Below are positions 45,801-55,404 of a stretch of 64,000 bases of DNA, piece by piece. The stretch spans positions 58,427,553-58,491,552 of the forward strand of contig JAQMRL010000001.1 of the NCBI GenBank assembly GCA_035578175.1, read 5' to 3'. This DNA is from Catonia carolina (taxonomy: Eukaryota > Arthropoda > Insecta > Hemiptera > Achilidae). Position numbers and translations under genes: made by a program. Under the pieces are notes generated by a model. It did no database searches and was not told where the DNA came from. It worked only from the letters and a program-made list of their open reading frames with translations. Within the stretch, counting starts at the first letter, position 1, and each line of letters begins with the position of its first letter.

Positions 45801-46551
45801 TGTTGCTAATGGGAGAACCTATTTGTTTGGATTACCTGCGGGAACTAGTATTTACACTGCTGAACTTTATGCTATCAGCAAAGCTCTTTCTGTAGTCTGT
45901 GTGCGTGGGCGTCGGGTGTTGGTGTGCACTGATTCGCTCAGTGCTCTCCAGTCGATTAGTGATGTGTATTCACGCCACCCGCTAGTTGTGGACGTCCTCG
46001 GCACTGTGAAGGAGCTGAATGATAGAGGAGTAAGCGTTGTTTTCTGCTGGGTTCCGGGTCATGCTGGAATCCCGGGAAATGAGGCTGCTGATTTGGCCGC
46101 TAAGGAGGCGGCTCGTCAACCGGCTTTCACGCGATATCTGACTATGTCTGATTTTGTGAGTCTGGTGAAGCGGGTCATCACGGATTCCTGGCAGGTAGAA
46201 TGGACTGGCTCTCATGGCAACAAACTACGAGAAATAAAACCTATTGTTAAGCCTTGGCCTACGTCACTGAGGAAGAACAGAAGAGAAGAGGTTGTCATCG
46301 CGCGACTTAGAATTGGGCACACCAGATTTACCCATGGGTATCTCATGACGTCTGGTGATGCTCCAGTTTGTGGCAGGTGCGATTGTCCTTTGACAGTCAA
46401 ACATGTATTGGTTGATTGCGTCTGCTACGGAGCTCTGCGTCGACGATTCAAGATTCCCTCTGACATAAGGAATATACTCGGTGACGAAACCCCTATTTTG
46501 GACGCGGCTTTGAAATTTTTAAGATCCATCAGTGTATACAACAGTGTCTAA
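42859..46551 (+). CDS. I-like LINE ORF2: AP endonuclease, reverse transcriptase, RNase H
   Basis: The frame is open for about 1230 codons from the ORF1 stop to TAA at 46549-46551. The endonuclease has QWNVRGIRS (42895), LCLQETML, LGDFNGHHYSWG (43263) and GSDHRPVVVEF. The reverse transcriptase has SNYRPISLTSVVCKVMERMV, FFDLKKAYDTAW, IPQGSVISCTLF and LFVDDFAIYV (about 44863; FVDD in place of YADD, as in many I/R1/jockey elements). RNase H has VVYTDGSKSDVGVG (about 45750), TAELYAISKAL, VCTDSLSAL and WVPGHAGIPGNEAADLAAKE. A terminal CGRCDCPLTVKHVLVDC knuckle lies near 46370. It performs target-primed reverse transcription. No ATG precedes the endonuclease motif, so the start is uncertain. It is a transposon gene, not a host gene. 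Confidence 0.93.
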   Translation, partial: LLRCEIPFNSLIQWNVRGIRSRYEDIKILIRDKCPFALCLQETMLQPDIRLSFRGYEMFRKDSLHGGPGDGVAILLHQSMQGISLDIQTDIQAVAIRITVPVSVCVCNVYLPPNTDISYLAMRELLEQLPAPYIILGDFNGHHYSWGSSLCNGRGHMVERVRSDLDLCLLNDGSETFMSSSTGSWSCLDLTFCSPSIVPRLMWRVLPDLYGSDHRPVVVEFFDYQPVDDLPKRWIEKLARWDEFSSLMESEYEDDDDARKLLSSFVERMSAAAAQSIPKTSGKARRPPVPWWNDRCKEALRDRRRALRIFSRRPTDANLEAYRRARACCRRVFLESKRESWSRYVGDISRSTPVTTVWRKLRSVCGRTSPHRIAGLQADGSVITSQSDIANVIGSFFKSASLTSSYSVQFQNYKKTIESLPFFIADSNDPLNIPFSLPELRKALKVSRNTSPGGDEITLSMIAHLPDSGLRQLLHVFNKIYASRKLPKTWKEAIVVPILKPGKDKTLASNYRPISLTSVVCKVMERMVNSRLMWYLEKNNFLAPEQSGFRRGRSSTDHLVALETAVCNAFALRQRLVAIFFDLKKAYDTAWRRGILNTLRDWGIAGNMLAFIKDFLDERSFRVRVGQCLSDRFDLENGIPQGSVISCTLFAVAINNIVKSSVYPVKCSLFVDDFAIYVASRNVVSAERALQLTIYRLEEWSRQTGFSFSPEKTKCIQFCRIRTDNVPRLYLMGQYIEVSTEIRFLGVVFDKRLTWVPHIKDLRARCLKVVDILRVLTGTGWGADRSCMIRFYKALVRSHIDYGAVAYSSATPTSLRMLDTIHNSCLRLSTGAFRSSPVVSILVESGEMSLHRRRQQLILTYFAKLKARPYHFLHEIILNNPCHDLHLMNARQPSPFGVRALEICNNLDIAIPRVYPCNSCLFPPWTIAQLHFNFEMSKYSKAGTSSVVFNSIFSELVEAIKPSTVVYTDGSKSDVGVGCSFVANGRTYLFGLPAGTSIYTAELYAISKALSVVCVRGRRVLVCTDSLSALQSISDVYSRHPLVVDVLGTVKELNDRGVSVVFCWVPGHAGIPGNEAADLAAKEAARQPAFTRYLTMSDFVSLVKRVITDSWQVEWTGSHGNKLREIKPIVKPWPTSLRKNRREEVVIARLRIGHTRFTHGYLMTSGDAPVCGRCDCPLTVKHVLVDCVCYGALRRRFKIPSDIRNILGDETPILDAALKFLRSISVYNSV

Positions 46552-46882
46552 TGTCCTATTAGTTTTACCCTAATGTTTACATTCAAATGTCTGTGTTTTT
46601 ATTATATGGCCCCTTTACAGCCTTTTATGATCTTTTATGTCTGTGATATTTTTCTTTTTTTTTTATGTAATTTTTTACTTTTTTGGTTGTGATACTAGTT
46701 CTTAAGATTTTAATTACATAAGTGTCAATGTCATTTTTGTGTTTTCTTTTTTTTTTAACTGTGATATTAAGTTTAAGTTTATGTGTGTATGTTTTTTGTG
46801 TTTTTAGCGTGTTTTTTTTTAGCCTGTCTGTGATACTAGATTATAAGATTTTAGATATTTCATATATATATAAAAAAATGGC

Positions 46883-46953
46883 GTTCTACACTCGGGCTTT
46901 TTACACCCTTGTGTAGAACAACAGGCGATGATAACCTCGCCGAGGTTTTTCGC

Positions 46954-46955
<2 letters not shown>
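46883..46955 (+). other. 3'-terminal nested hairpins of the I-like LINE
   Basis: gttctacac (46883-46891) pairs with gtgtagaac (46911-46919). Next, aggcga (46923-46928) pairs with tcgcct (46950-46955) around an inner aacctcg-c-cgaggtt stem (46933-46947). The poly(A) tail follows at once. It is a likely recognition structure for the element's own reverse transcriptase. Confidence 0.7.
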
Positions 46956-46988
<33 letters not shown>

Positions 46989-46998
46989 ATACTTTTTA

Positions 46999-47973
46999 AA
47001 TTTTCATTTATCTCTTGGCACACTCTCTTTTTCACATTGCCATTTCTTAGTAAGCTGGTATCAATTATTCTTTGGTTTGACGAAATTTCCAACTTCTTCA
47101 GCCTCACCAAAATCTCTGCTACAAGAAGACTATGGTCTGATCCCACATCTGCTCCTGGATATGTTTTAGCACTTCTCACTGCATTCCTGTACCTCTGATT
47201 AACAAGAATATAGTCAATTTGATTTCTGACAATATGTTCTTTGTTATCCCGTGGAGATTTCCATGTGTACAGACGGCGTTTTGGCAGCTTGAAAAATGTG
47301 TTAGCAATTACCATGGAGTTTTCCTGGCAGAATTGTAAAAGCCGATCACCTCGCTCATTACGATCCCCCAGCCCATACAGCCCAACCCATTCACATGAGC
47401 CTTGCCCATCTTCGCATTCATGTCACCCAAGATAAAAGTGACATCCTTGTTCTTAGTCACCTTCATAATCTCATCAACATCTCTATAGAAAGCTTCCACT
47501 TCTTCATCCTCTTTATCTGCTGTTGGCGCATACACCTGGACAAGGTTGAGCGTTCCACAGTATGCCTCTAGCTGTAAAAGTAAAACTCGGGGAGAGAGGG
47601 GTACAAAGTTCTTCACAGATCTCCAAAGAGTCTTGTCAAGTATAATTGCAACGCCATGACAATGTTGACTATCATTACTTCCTGAGTAATAGATAATTTT
47701 GTCACGAACTCTATTCTGCCCACATCCTACCCAGCGAGCTTCACTAATTCCCATTATTTTGATGTTCAGTCTATCCATTTCCAAAATCACATTATGGGTC
47801 TTTCCTGGGTCACACATACTTTGAACATTCCATGTTCCAATTCTTATTGGATTTCGTTGCAAAGTATTCTTCCTACTGGTTGCATTCTTCATATCAGTCA
47901 CAACAGTCCTCCCCGGAGATCCGATTGGAGGACTTGAAACTCCGGAATTATATTTAGTCCTGACTATAGCCAT
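46999..47973 (-). pseudogene. RTE-like ORF, N-terminal endonuclease half
   Basis: The - strand ATG at 47973 gives MAIVRTKYNSGVSSPP, then the AP endonuclease blocks RIGTWNVQSM, MGISEARWVG, GVAIILDKTLW, VQVYAPTADKEDEEVEAFY and FILGDMNAKMG. After a frameshift near 47330-47350 come YTWKSPRDNKEHIVRNQID and VGSDHSLLVAEI (47314-46999). The frame is cut at 46999 by the I-like LINE and resumes at 40969. The catalytic Asn, Glu, Asp-Asn and Asp-His positions are present. Confidence 0.88.
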
Positions 47974-48343
47974 GATGATAATGCATGGAATATCAATATA
48001 TGATCTTTAATGCAGTGGTTTTCCTTTGCCTTCTGCATCCTCATGCCGTTGACTAAGACTACATCTCAGTTCCTCCGCCTTCAAAGACATTTTTAACATC
48101 TTCGGGACAAGAGATTGCCCCTTCCACTTAGCTCTTCCGCTCCAGAGACCGTTGGCCTTGTAGAGTTGACTCCATATACCGAGAGTCCTTCGGTCACCAG
48201 AGCATCCTTGATGCCTGGTTCTAGTGCTAGGATTTGGTCCACCCTGAGTATTTGATTTCCTCAGTACCACCCATATCTGGGAGGCATTCCCCTATCCGCC
48301 ACCTGGGGAGGCGCCCGATGGAGGACCTAGCAACCTCACACGG
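47974..48343 (-). other. 5' leader of the RTE-like LINE
   Basis: The - strand leader begins cccgtgtgaggttgctaggt and contains gcctccccaggtggcggata. A - strand frame within it (48007-48270) includes SGDRRTLGIWSQLYKANGLW but no recognised domain. A diverged copy of the leader is found at 960-1076. Confidence 0.7.
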
Positions 48344-48355
48344 GCAGGATGCATT

Positions 48356-48775
48356 ATAAAAATTTAATTAGGTGTGTTTCTAGAACACTGTGAGTAAAAC
48401 ATGATGGATTTGTTTTTAGCTCGGAGGTTTTATAGCTTTCAAGGAACATTGAAAAACAAATGCCTTTGAAAAAACACACAATCGCTGAATCATGAAGTCT
48501 GTACATCTCATGGCCAGGTTGAACAATGGCAATTCCAACTGAATCGTCGTGATTTTGAACCACCTGGATGAATTTTTAAGTGTGTTAATTGTAAGTTTCA
48601 CAAATTTTATTGTGTACCGGTAAAATTCTTTGAATAGTTGACTTTTTTTTTCTCAGCTAATAGTTAAAATATTAAGATTTTTTTTTAAACTGTGGAGGAA
48701 TTATTTATTTTCAAAAATGTGTGTTTATAAACAGGATTCTCAGAACTAGCTAGGTTTGTTGAGACAATTCTACGC
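48356..48775. other. Unidentified; one short protein-like frame on the - strand
   Basis: The - strand frame 48354-48563 (QNHDDSVGIAIVQPGHEMYR) has coding-like composition, but I recognise no family. It could be a fragment of the unknown repeat into which the RTE-like LINE inserted. Confidence 0.3.
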
Positions 48776-49100
48776 TTAGTTTCTTCTGTCTATATGGTGT
48801 GGTTCTTCACTTGATTTTGCTAGAATACTCTTAATTGTTCTGAAAGCTCCCAAAAATGTCTTAAATCTCGATGATGAACTGGGTTTAGTTAATGGGGGGC
48901 TCGTTATTTTAGCTGAGTTCCAGACAATTGAAACACAGTCTAATTTGAATCTAATTATAGCAAAATATATCCTTAAAATCATATTCATGACAGTTCTCCA
49001 ATCTGTATCAGCTAGCTTATGGCTGTAAGCACATTCATACTGTTTAAGGTCTACTTTTAAATTTTTGATTCGAGTCATCCAAGATAAAGACTAGTCAAAA
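48776..49100 (-). mobile_element. Jockey-like LINE fragment (post-RT region)
   Basis: The - strand translation gives SWMTRIKNLKV, DWRTVMNMILRIYFAIIRFK, LDCVSIVWNSAK and KTFLGAFRT...AKSSEEPH. This is the 'LSWxPHIxxLK ... ADRxxLLxLYxALVRSKLDYG ... LGAFRTSP ... EAxEPP' segment of jockey/R1/I-type ORF2. Isolated and degraded. Confidence 0.72.
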
Positions 49101-49194
49101 GTTTAATATTTCTATTTGAGTTGATCTTGAGAAATGGTAATAAAACATGTTTCAAAATCTACCAGAAGATACATTAATACAAATAAATCTAGTG

Positions 49195-50325
49195 TGAAAC
49201 ACTCAAACATTTTTCTTTTCCCAATGTAAATAACAAACAATATACCTATTTTTAATCATTAAACAATGTAAAATGAAAAATGTAACCTAATTTTAATCAT
49301 GTGTGATTGATTAAAAATGAAAATCAACCTGTTTGGCTAAACATACGGAAAATAGCTAATTTATGCTAAACTAGGCTCTGTATAACAAAATGCTTGAAAT
49401 AAAAGTTGTAGATTTTTTTATTTACTGAATTAATTGTATACACATCGTACAGTGTGTACTAGGCTGCCTCATTAAAACATCCCATTTTTTTTACAAATTT
49501 TCATGAAGAAAAATTGTGTGAAACACTCACAACTTTCTCTTGCCAATGCAATTAATTTACAATATAACCTAACATTATTAATAAAACATTAGAAATAAAC
49601 AAAAATCTAACCACAAAAAATATAACCTTATTTTAATCATGAGTGAAAAATGCAAAATGAAATCAACCTCAGTTTGGCCTAAAAATACGGAAAATCACTC
49701 TTTCACACTAAACTAGGCTCTGCAGTGAAAAATGCTTTAAAAAAAAGTTGTAGATCTTTTAATTTCCTATAAATTTTATTATGTACATTTTTGTCGTAAA
49801 ATGCATACTAAGGCTGATATCTTAAAAAAATTGATTTTTCACACGTTTTTGTGAGAAAAAAAACAGAAAATCGCTAATTACCGCTAAACTAAGCTTTATA
49901 CAAAAAAATGTTTGAACTAAAGTTGTAGGATTTTAAATTATCTACAACTTATATTAAATAAATTTTTGTGCTAAAATGCATATTAAAGTAGCAATCTTAA
50001 AAAAATTTTTTTTACATGAAAACAGCCTTTCCAAGAATTTCAGCAGACATGAGGCCTACCCTATCTTGTAAAACATAAAAAATTTAGTAAACGTGGCGAT
50101 TTTAAAAATCGCCATTCAGGTCATGTCTGGTAGTGTTGTCTAACTTAAGTTTCAAGTTTCAACTTTGTAGGAAGTTCTGTTCTTGAGATATTCTGTTCAC
50201 ACACACACACACATACCAATTGCTAAAAACATGTTTTTTGGGTTCAGGGGGTCTGAAAATGTGTAGATCCAGTGAAAACTCGATTTCGGAAAATTGACAT
50301 GAAAACGACATCAAAATAGGTAAAG
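49195..50325 (-). repeat. ~0.9-kb dispersed repeat, copy C (inverted, expanded)
   Basis: The reverse complement carries the same ordered blocks as 22570-23500: cctgaacccaaaaaacatg, a (GT)n run, aagaacagaac, the cttgaaacttaagttagac block, tacaagatagggtagg, and tgctgaaattcttgg. The left part holds three diverged ~165-bp modules around taaactaggctctg / taaactaagctttat (near 49365, 49720, 49885), each followed by an aaagttgtaga block. Two copies of the terminal motif (aactttctcttgcc at 49535, tttttcttttccc at 49214) suggest partial duplication. Confidence 0.78.
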
Positions 50326-50360
50326 TCTCCCTTGGTCTCCATTTAACATAAATTGCGGTA

Positions 50361-50648
50361 TAAATGAAATTTATCACCTTACCTTTTGGTTGCCTTTTAA
50401 GTTTAAAAAACTTAACGCGTGTTTCGGTGGTACCATCTTCTTCAGAGCATGTTATTAAAAATTAAAATTCAGAACAAAGTTTCCATTCAGTCATTTAGGT
50501 TAAAACTTTAATGACTGAATGGAAACACCGTTCTGAATTTTAATTTTTAATTTTAATAATACGCTCTGAAGAAGGTGGTACCACTGAAATGCGCACAAGT
50601 TTTTTTAACTTAAAAAGCAACCAAAGGTAAGGTCAAAAATTTATTTAC
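50361..50648. repeat. Foldback element, ~135-bp arms, 14-base loop
   Basis: Left arm 50361-50495 and right arm 50510-50648 are inverted copies with a few indels (for example cggtggtaccatcttcttca against tgaagaaggtggtaccactg). The tips contain ccttaccttttggttgcc. It is non-coding. Relatives of the arms occur at 55068-55120 and 59429-59555. Confidence 0.9.
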
Positions 50649-50959
50649 CATTTAACACTATTAAACTTTTATTTACATTAAATCTAACACGCTTACCCTT
50701 TTGATTCAAAGTAATGTCCTTTGATTTCCTAAAACTGCTAATATAGCACATTTGCTCCTAAAACCAGCTATATTGTAAAACAAAAACTTAAAAGAAACCC
50801 CAACAGAATAGCTATTTTTATAACTAATGTTATTACCCTTATTGTTTACACTCTGGCAGACACTCTTTTCTTGTTGCCCTACCACTCATTCCCAACCTTC
50901 GCCTAAATTCTTTTATAATGTCAGGTACATCTCTTACTAAACCTTCAACTTCACTGCAG

Positions 50960-51620
50960 CATTGCCTTTATTTGACTTCAGTTTATGCTTTGATAAATAA
51001 AACGTTGAAACTTTCACACTAAGTCTGTCCACCACCATTGAAACCCAAGCGCTGCCACAGACATTTTCATTTTCTTCCTCAACTCAAACAATTTTTTCCT
51101 AGCTTTTCTTGTTTCCTGTGCAAAATCTTGATGTATAATGAATTTGGTTCCCCTCGGTTTGTTTGCATTACAGTGTGTAATGGTAATCCTTATCATCTGG
51201 GAAGTGTGTAATAAATGGGTCCCAACTACTTTTAGCTTCCAGCGGTTGCACTCTGTTAATCTAGACATCCTGCCTAACACCTAGGAGATGGATACAGAAT
51301 ATCCTTACATCTTTTGACATCTGATTATAGTCTTAAACTAAATTTCAAAAGATTAAATTATTTGTTCTGGATTAGATTACTAGATCATCGAGCCCCCTTT
51401 GCAGATCAACATTCTGCTCCTTGACAATTTAAATTTCCTCCTTTAGCATCCTATTTTCTTCTAACAATTTCTTCAGTTCTTCAGTGACTGATGTCAATTC
51501 TTCTTTCAATGCTACACGTGCCTGTTTTCCATTCAGAAGGCGTGATATGAAGCTTTGCATATCCTTCCCTTTTGCCACTCCACTCACCTTTTCAGTACCT
51601 TTATTCATAATTTATCAATC
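50960..51620 (-). pseudogene. L1-type LINE ORF1 relic
   Basis: The - strand, in broken frames, has a coiled-coil-like SVTEELKKLLEENRMLKEE and VKEQNVDLQRGLDDLVI (51360-51500). INRVQPLEAKS and PRGTKFIIHQDFAQETRKAR with KKLFELRKKM follow (51014-51280). This parallels ORF1 of the LINE at 29771 (INRAHQLGK, YMIHKDFSKVTREKMNRL). No ORF2 is attached. Confidence 0.72.
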
Positions 51621-52481
51621 TGACCCTTTTTCAGTTCACCTCTTGTGCATGACTTTGTGTAAAATATTCCTTAATACTTTGACATAGATTATCTAGATGC
51701 TTAAATTTATTACCTTAAAGATGGGCTTTAAAGGATTTTTTAGGAGAATGCTAAGAGGCAGTCATAGCGAATTGGAAAGAAAAGGAGAGCCCTGAACAGA
51801 CAGGTAACACAATAGATTGACAAAGAAGGATTTAACTTATTTTTGTAACACTTCGGCAATATTAATTAATTAAAACCTTGTTATTTTTTTAAAAAATGCA
51901 TAGTAAAATGAATTGAAATGAAAAATAGAAATAAAATAATAAATAATTTGATCATTAGGTATAATTAAAGAAGTATTCAAAGAAACCGTATCATAAGTAG
52001 AAGCACACTTAGAAAACAAAAACAAATTCCCTGCGTAAATACATCTGATTAAGATACAGTAATTTTAACCAATATAAATGATTACTTACCATTGCAGATA
52101 AGTTTCATTTCAGTGTTTAATTTGCTGTGAAATTTACACTGTATTACCAAAAGGTTGATAATATCGAATCCACTGATAAACTCAGGAAAGTTTTTAATCT
52201 ATTAATGATAATAATAACGATGCTATAATATAATTATGATATTATTATTGTAATATATTTTTACAGTTATAAAAGGAAGGTAAATTTATTATTCCAATAG
52301 CAAATCAGCTTGGTTGGCAACGTGACCTTTCATACAACCCAACCAGCGCCTTTCAGTGGAACAGAGGGCACCAAACAAGCTGAACAAAACATAAATTCAG
52401 TCATTAATTAACTCCATGTAAACTTACGTAATAAAGCATTGTAATGCAGTACATAATTATAATTTTTTTTTTTAATTTATT
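51621..52481. other. AT-rich spacer, no gene
   Basis: No supportable feature. The final 150 bases become less AT-rich (cccaaccagcgcctttcagt) towards the exon-like segment at 52491. Confidence 0.4.
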
Positions 52482-52490
52482 TTGTTTCAG

Positions 52491-52744
52491 ATTCTTCGTG
52501 GTTCGATTTCCTGGGCACGTCTCAATAAAACATCTACAAGGTGCATAGTGTGTTGTAATTGCAGTGAGAGGGTAGGAGATATGTTTCCAGTCCATGCAGA
52601 CATTGGTTCTGCTACTCTTGCACCGACTGCATGCCTACTTTTGTGGTGTGCTCTGTGCCTATTAGGAGATGGCACCTTGGCCTACATAGGTCGGAGAGGA
52701 GGGTCAGACATTGCAACTAAAGCTTTCATACAATCCAACTACGT
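52491..52744 (+). other. Exon-like open segment, function unknown
   Basis: A T-rich tract and tttgtttcag precede 52491, and gtaaat follows 52744. One + frame is open throughout, with a Cys cluster (RCIVCCNCSE) and a hydrophobic run (APTACLLLWCALCLLG). The - strand frame is also open for 62 codons. GC content is higher than in the surroundings. It could be an isolated exon or a repeat fragment. I do not recognise it, and no partner exon is visible. Confidence 0.25.
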
Positions 52745-52754
52745 ATGTAAATGA

Positions 52755-53589
52755 AATATGTTGTTTAATTAATGTCCTAAAATACGTCCTAAGCACTCTA
52801 CTTTCATAATTATCGAAAAACTTACCAACCATTCAATAAAAATATGTCTAAAACAAACACAAACCGCAATTTTCAACTAAGTACAACCAAACATTATTAA
52901 AAAAACCTGAGGAGCACTATCAAAAACAACTTTCTTCATTCCATGCAGAGCTACCAACGTAAATTTTTGAGTATGTGAAGTCAACACAAAATAATTTAAT
53001 AAGTAAAATTAATGATGTGAACTCAACTGTATAGTAAAAAGAAATGTAAATTAGGTTTAATTTGAACTTAATACACGACTAAAAGTAAATTAACTAAAAT
53101 ACACTCCATACATTATTTTAAACTATTGTCACATTTCCGTTCAACTACCTATCCCTGAAGAAAAACTACCATTAAATTTTAAATCCAATTCATGCTATTT
53201 TACTGCCAATGCTAGTTATTACAGGTTAAAACCACTTCATATTTAATATTATATCTGAAATGGTAGCCAGTTCATAAATTTTCAGGCTCATAATTTGAAA
53301 CAAAGTCTTAATGAAAATGTTTAGCAGTTACAAAATTTGAGTTCTTATGTAGGCTTTTGAACTTAACATCTTACGTAAAAGCAACAAATTTTTAATTTTT
53401 CAGCTTTTGTCTGTCCAGAATAATTAGTAGGCCAGTTGTCAAAAGATTCTTCAGTTTGTAGGGCTGTTTAGGCCTACACTGAATTAATTAACAGGGTCAA
53501 ATAACGTTATGTTAATAAATAATTACAATGATTTAATTTATGACTAATTAGTTTTTAAATAAAAATTACAAATAAAAAATATTTCAGGG
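52755..53589. other. AT-rich spacer, no gene
   Basis: Nothing supportable was seen on either strand. Confidence 0.45.
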
Positions 53590-54010
53590 TTTAATATAAT
53601 ATATAGTTATGTGTTGTTGTTTAGGTCAACAGCCGAAAGGCTGGTTTGAACCTCTAGAGGTTTTACTAAGTAAAAACGAGGAGTAAGGTGGTTTACGATT
53701 GCCTTCCTCACTGAGTTGAAAGAGTATGCTAATCAGCATGCCAGGCCCTCCGAAAAACACTCACTTTCCACCCTGCAAATGACACCTTCACTTCATTCAC
53801 CACAGGGTCTGGCTGCATAGTGAAATTCATTACTCTCAGAGGAGATAACTCTGACTAGTGTCTTTTACACCTCTACCTCTTCTGTTCTTGAATAGTTCAG
53901 TCATATAAGTGGCTGACTATGTGATAAGAAACAGAACTATTTTTTTTAGCCCTGGACCAAACAGATCGAGTGCAATTAAAATAACACTCCACCTGCCCGT
54001 TTTGGGCATA
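53590..54010. repeat. Candidate repeat, unclassified
   Basis: A ~420-bp block of balanced composition (gtcaacagccgaaaggctgg, then agcatgccaggccctccg) stands out from the AT-rich flanks. It has the look of a dispersed arthropod repeat. No second copy exists in this window, so the call is inference only. Confidence 0.3.
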
Positions 54011-54349
54011 TAATTATGTATAATTGTTTATTGATTGTGAAAATAAAATAACTTAACCCTTCTTTTGCGGGAGGCAATCTCAGTTGCCCTGGTAGTTACC
54101 AGCTTTAAAAGCCTACAGCAAACGTATTTATGAAGCGATTTGTTAGTTTCATACATCAAATTACGCCCCTTGAATGGCTCTGTAATTTCATATAAAACAC
54201 AATGCAAATGTATTGATAGCAAGGTTGAAACGATGGTTGTAAGTTGCTATGTTACTTTTGAAGTCGTCCTATCTTCAAGACAATGTAACTTATGGAATAT
54301 TTCATCTATAAGGTTGGTAGAACTAAATCAGAATGTTGTGTAGATGCTA

Positions 54350-54615
54350 TAAAATCAACCTTTTCTTGGACAAATTTTTCTCGGTGTACTGAACGTTTCA
54401 TTATCTCCAATTATTTTTCTTCAGTTAATATTTTCCTTAAAGCGTGAACTGATATTCCTCAAAGTTTAACAGTGCACTCCTGAATTTCCATACGTTACAT
54501 CTCGTAATTTTCATTGGAAAGTTTTTTAAAAACATTCATAATAATACACTTACTTTGGCTTCTCAGCGTCACTTCTTTGCCTATCCGTGTTGATTTCGGT
54601 TGAGGCATTACAATG
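54350..54615 (-). pseudogene. Possible Tc1-like transposase N-terminal relic
   Basis: The - strand gives QPKSTRIGKEVTLRSQSKC, IIMNVFKKLSNENYEM and, after a stop, GISVHALRKILTEE. This resembles the N-terminal helix-turn-helix of some insect Tc1-type transposases ('LRxQxRxxIxNVxxYF ... TGVSxxTxRRI'). The rest is not recognisable. Tentative. Confidence 0.38.
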
Positions 54616-55404
54616 CGCTATTAGTTTTTTTAAATATGCACAACACAGTAAAACTGGTTAAGGTAGTTTTAAAAAATAATGGTTAAAGTAGTACTGAAAA
54701 ATACTGTTTAGAGGACAGTAATCTTATCATTAATAAAAACTTGAATGATAACCATGAACAGTCAAACATTAAAAAAGTAAGGTTAGATATCCTAAGTACT
54801 ACTCAAAGGTCAAAGGTTACATGGTTGTCAATTGTAATGTTTAAGAAATTTGGTAACATATCTACAAAATAAATTTAATTTTGGAGAGATTAATAAGGTA
54901 TACCAGCCGATGCATAACAAGGCACTTGATCGTTCTTATACTACTAACCATCCTAAAAACATTCACTTACTGCTAAACTTTGTGTGCTTTTTAATAATTT
55001 TATTAATTTACAAACAAATTCTTGTAATGCATCCTGCCAACCATTCAATTTATAAATTTTAATATAAATGAATATCCTTACTTTTTGGTTGCATGTATCC
55101 AAAAAAAAGAAAGGTAAGAGATTCATTCATATGTTTTTTAATAATATCGTTTAGATTACCTACTTTTAATTATTTTATTTTTAAAATGACTTACTTAAAT
55201 AATTTTTTTTACATCCCTAATTTGTGTATGTTGGAATCTGTTCAATTTTAGCATAATAAGAAACCCCGTGACCAAATGAGATGAGTATGACATGAAATGT
55301 CTTATATTGGGCCATGGCTGACCATTCCGATGAGTTTGGTTTATTGGACCCCAACCATCAAGTACACCGGTAACCTCTGTCTAGTATTCAAATTTGTATC
55401 TGGG
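54616..55404. other. AT-rich spacer with foldback-related sequence; host of the solo LTR
   Basis: Contains 55008-55120, which is inverted relative to 59527-59620. A less AT-rich block at 55260-55404 (ccatggctgaccattccgat, ttattggaccccaaccatc) has the look of a dispersed repeat. The solo LTR is inserted at its right end. Confidence 0.4.
55008..55120 (-). repeat. Inverted relative of 59527-59620 (foldback family flank)
   Basis: tgtaatgcatcctgccaacc and the following tttataaattttaatataaa match the reverse complement of 59540-59610. The right side (ctttttggttgc) matches the tip of the foldback element at 50361. Confidence 0.7.

Larger units (their letters stand above)
40970..46986 (+). mobile_element. 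I-clade-like LINE, 6.0 kb, nearly intact
   Basis: The direct repeat taatacttttta (40958-40969 and 46987-46998) flanks a complete LINE: a G/C-rich 5' UTR (40970-41570), gag-like ORF1 with zinc knuckles, ORF2 with endonuclease, RT and RNase H, a ~400-bp 3' UTR with nested hairpins, and a 29-A tail (46958-46986). Joining the flanks restores the RTE protein around ENLKSI/SSATL, proving insertion into that element. The RNase H domain and CCHC ORF1 point to the I group. ORF2 is uninterrupted and ORF1 has one frameshift, so it is young. Confidence 0.93.
38957..48343 (-). mobile_element. RTE-like LINE, split by an I-like LINE
   Basis: The direct repeat gcaggatgcatt at 38945-38956 and 48344-48355 brackets a - strand LINE. 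Subtracting the later insertion (40970-46998 including one TSD copy) leaves about 3.36 kb, the usual size of RTE-type elements. The 5' leader (48343 to about 47975) precedes the endonuclease half (46999-47973); the reverse transcriptase half lies at 38967-40969. The 3' UTR is only a few bases. The ORF has several frameshifts, so the element was dead or dying apart from the split. Confidence 0.87.

Noticed and set aside
43427..46400. Many 60-130 codon - strand frames opposite the I-like ORF2
   Set aside because: They are shadows of the + strand ORF and show no independent motif.
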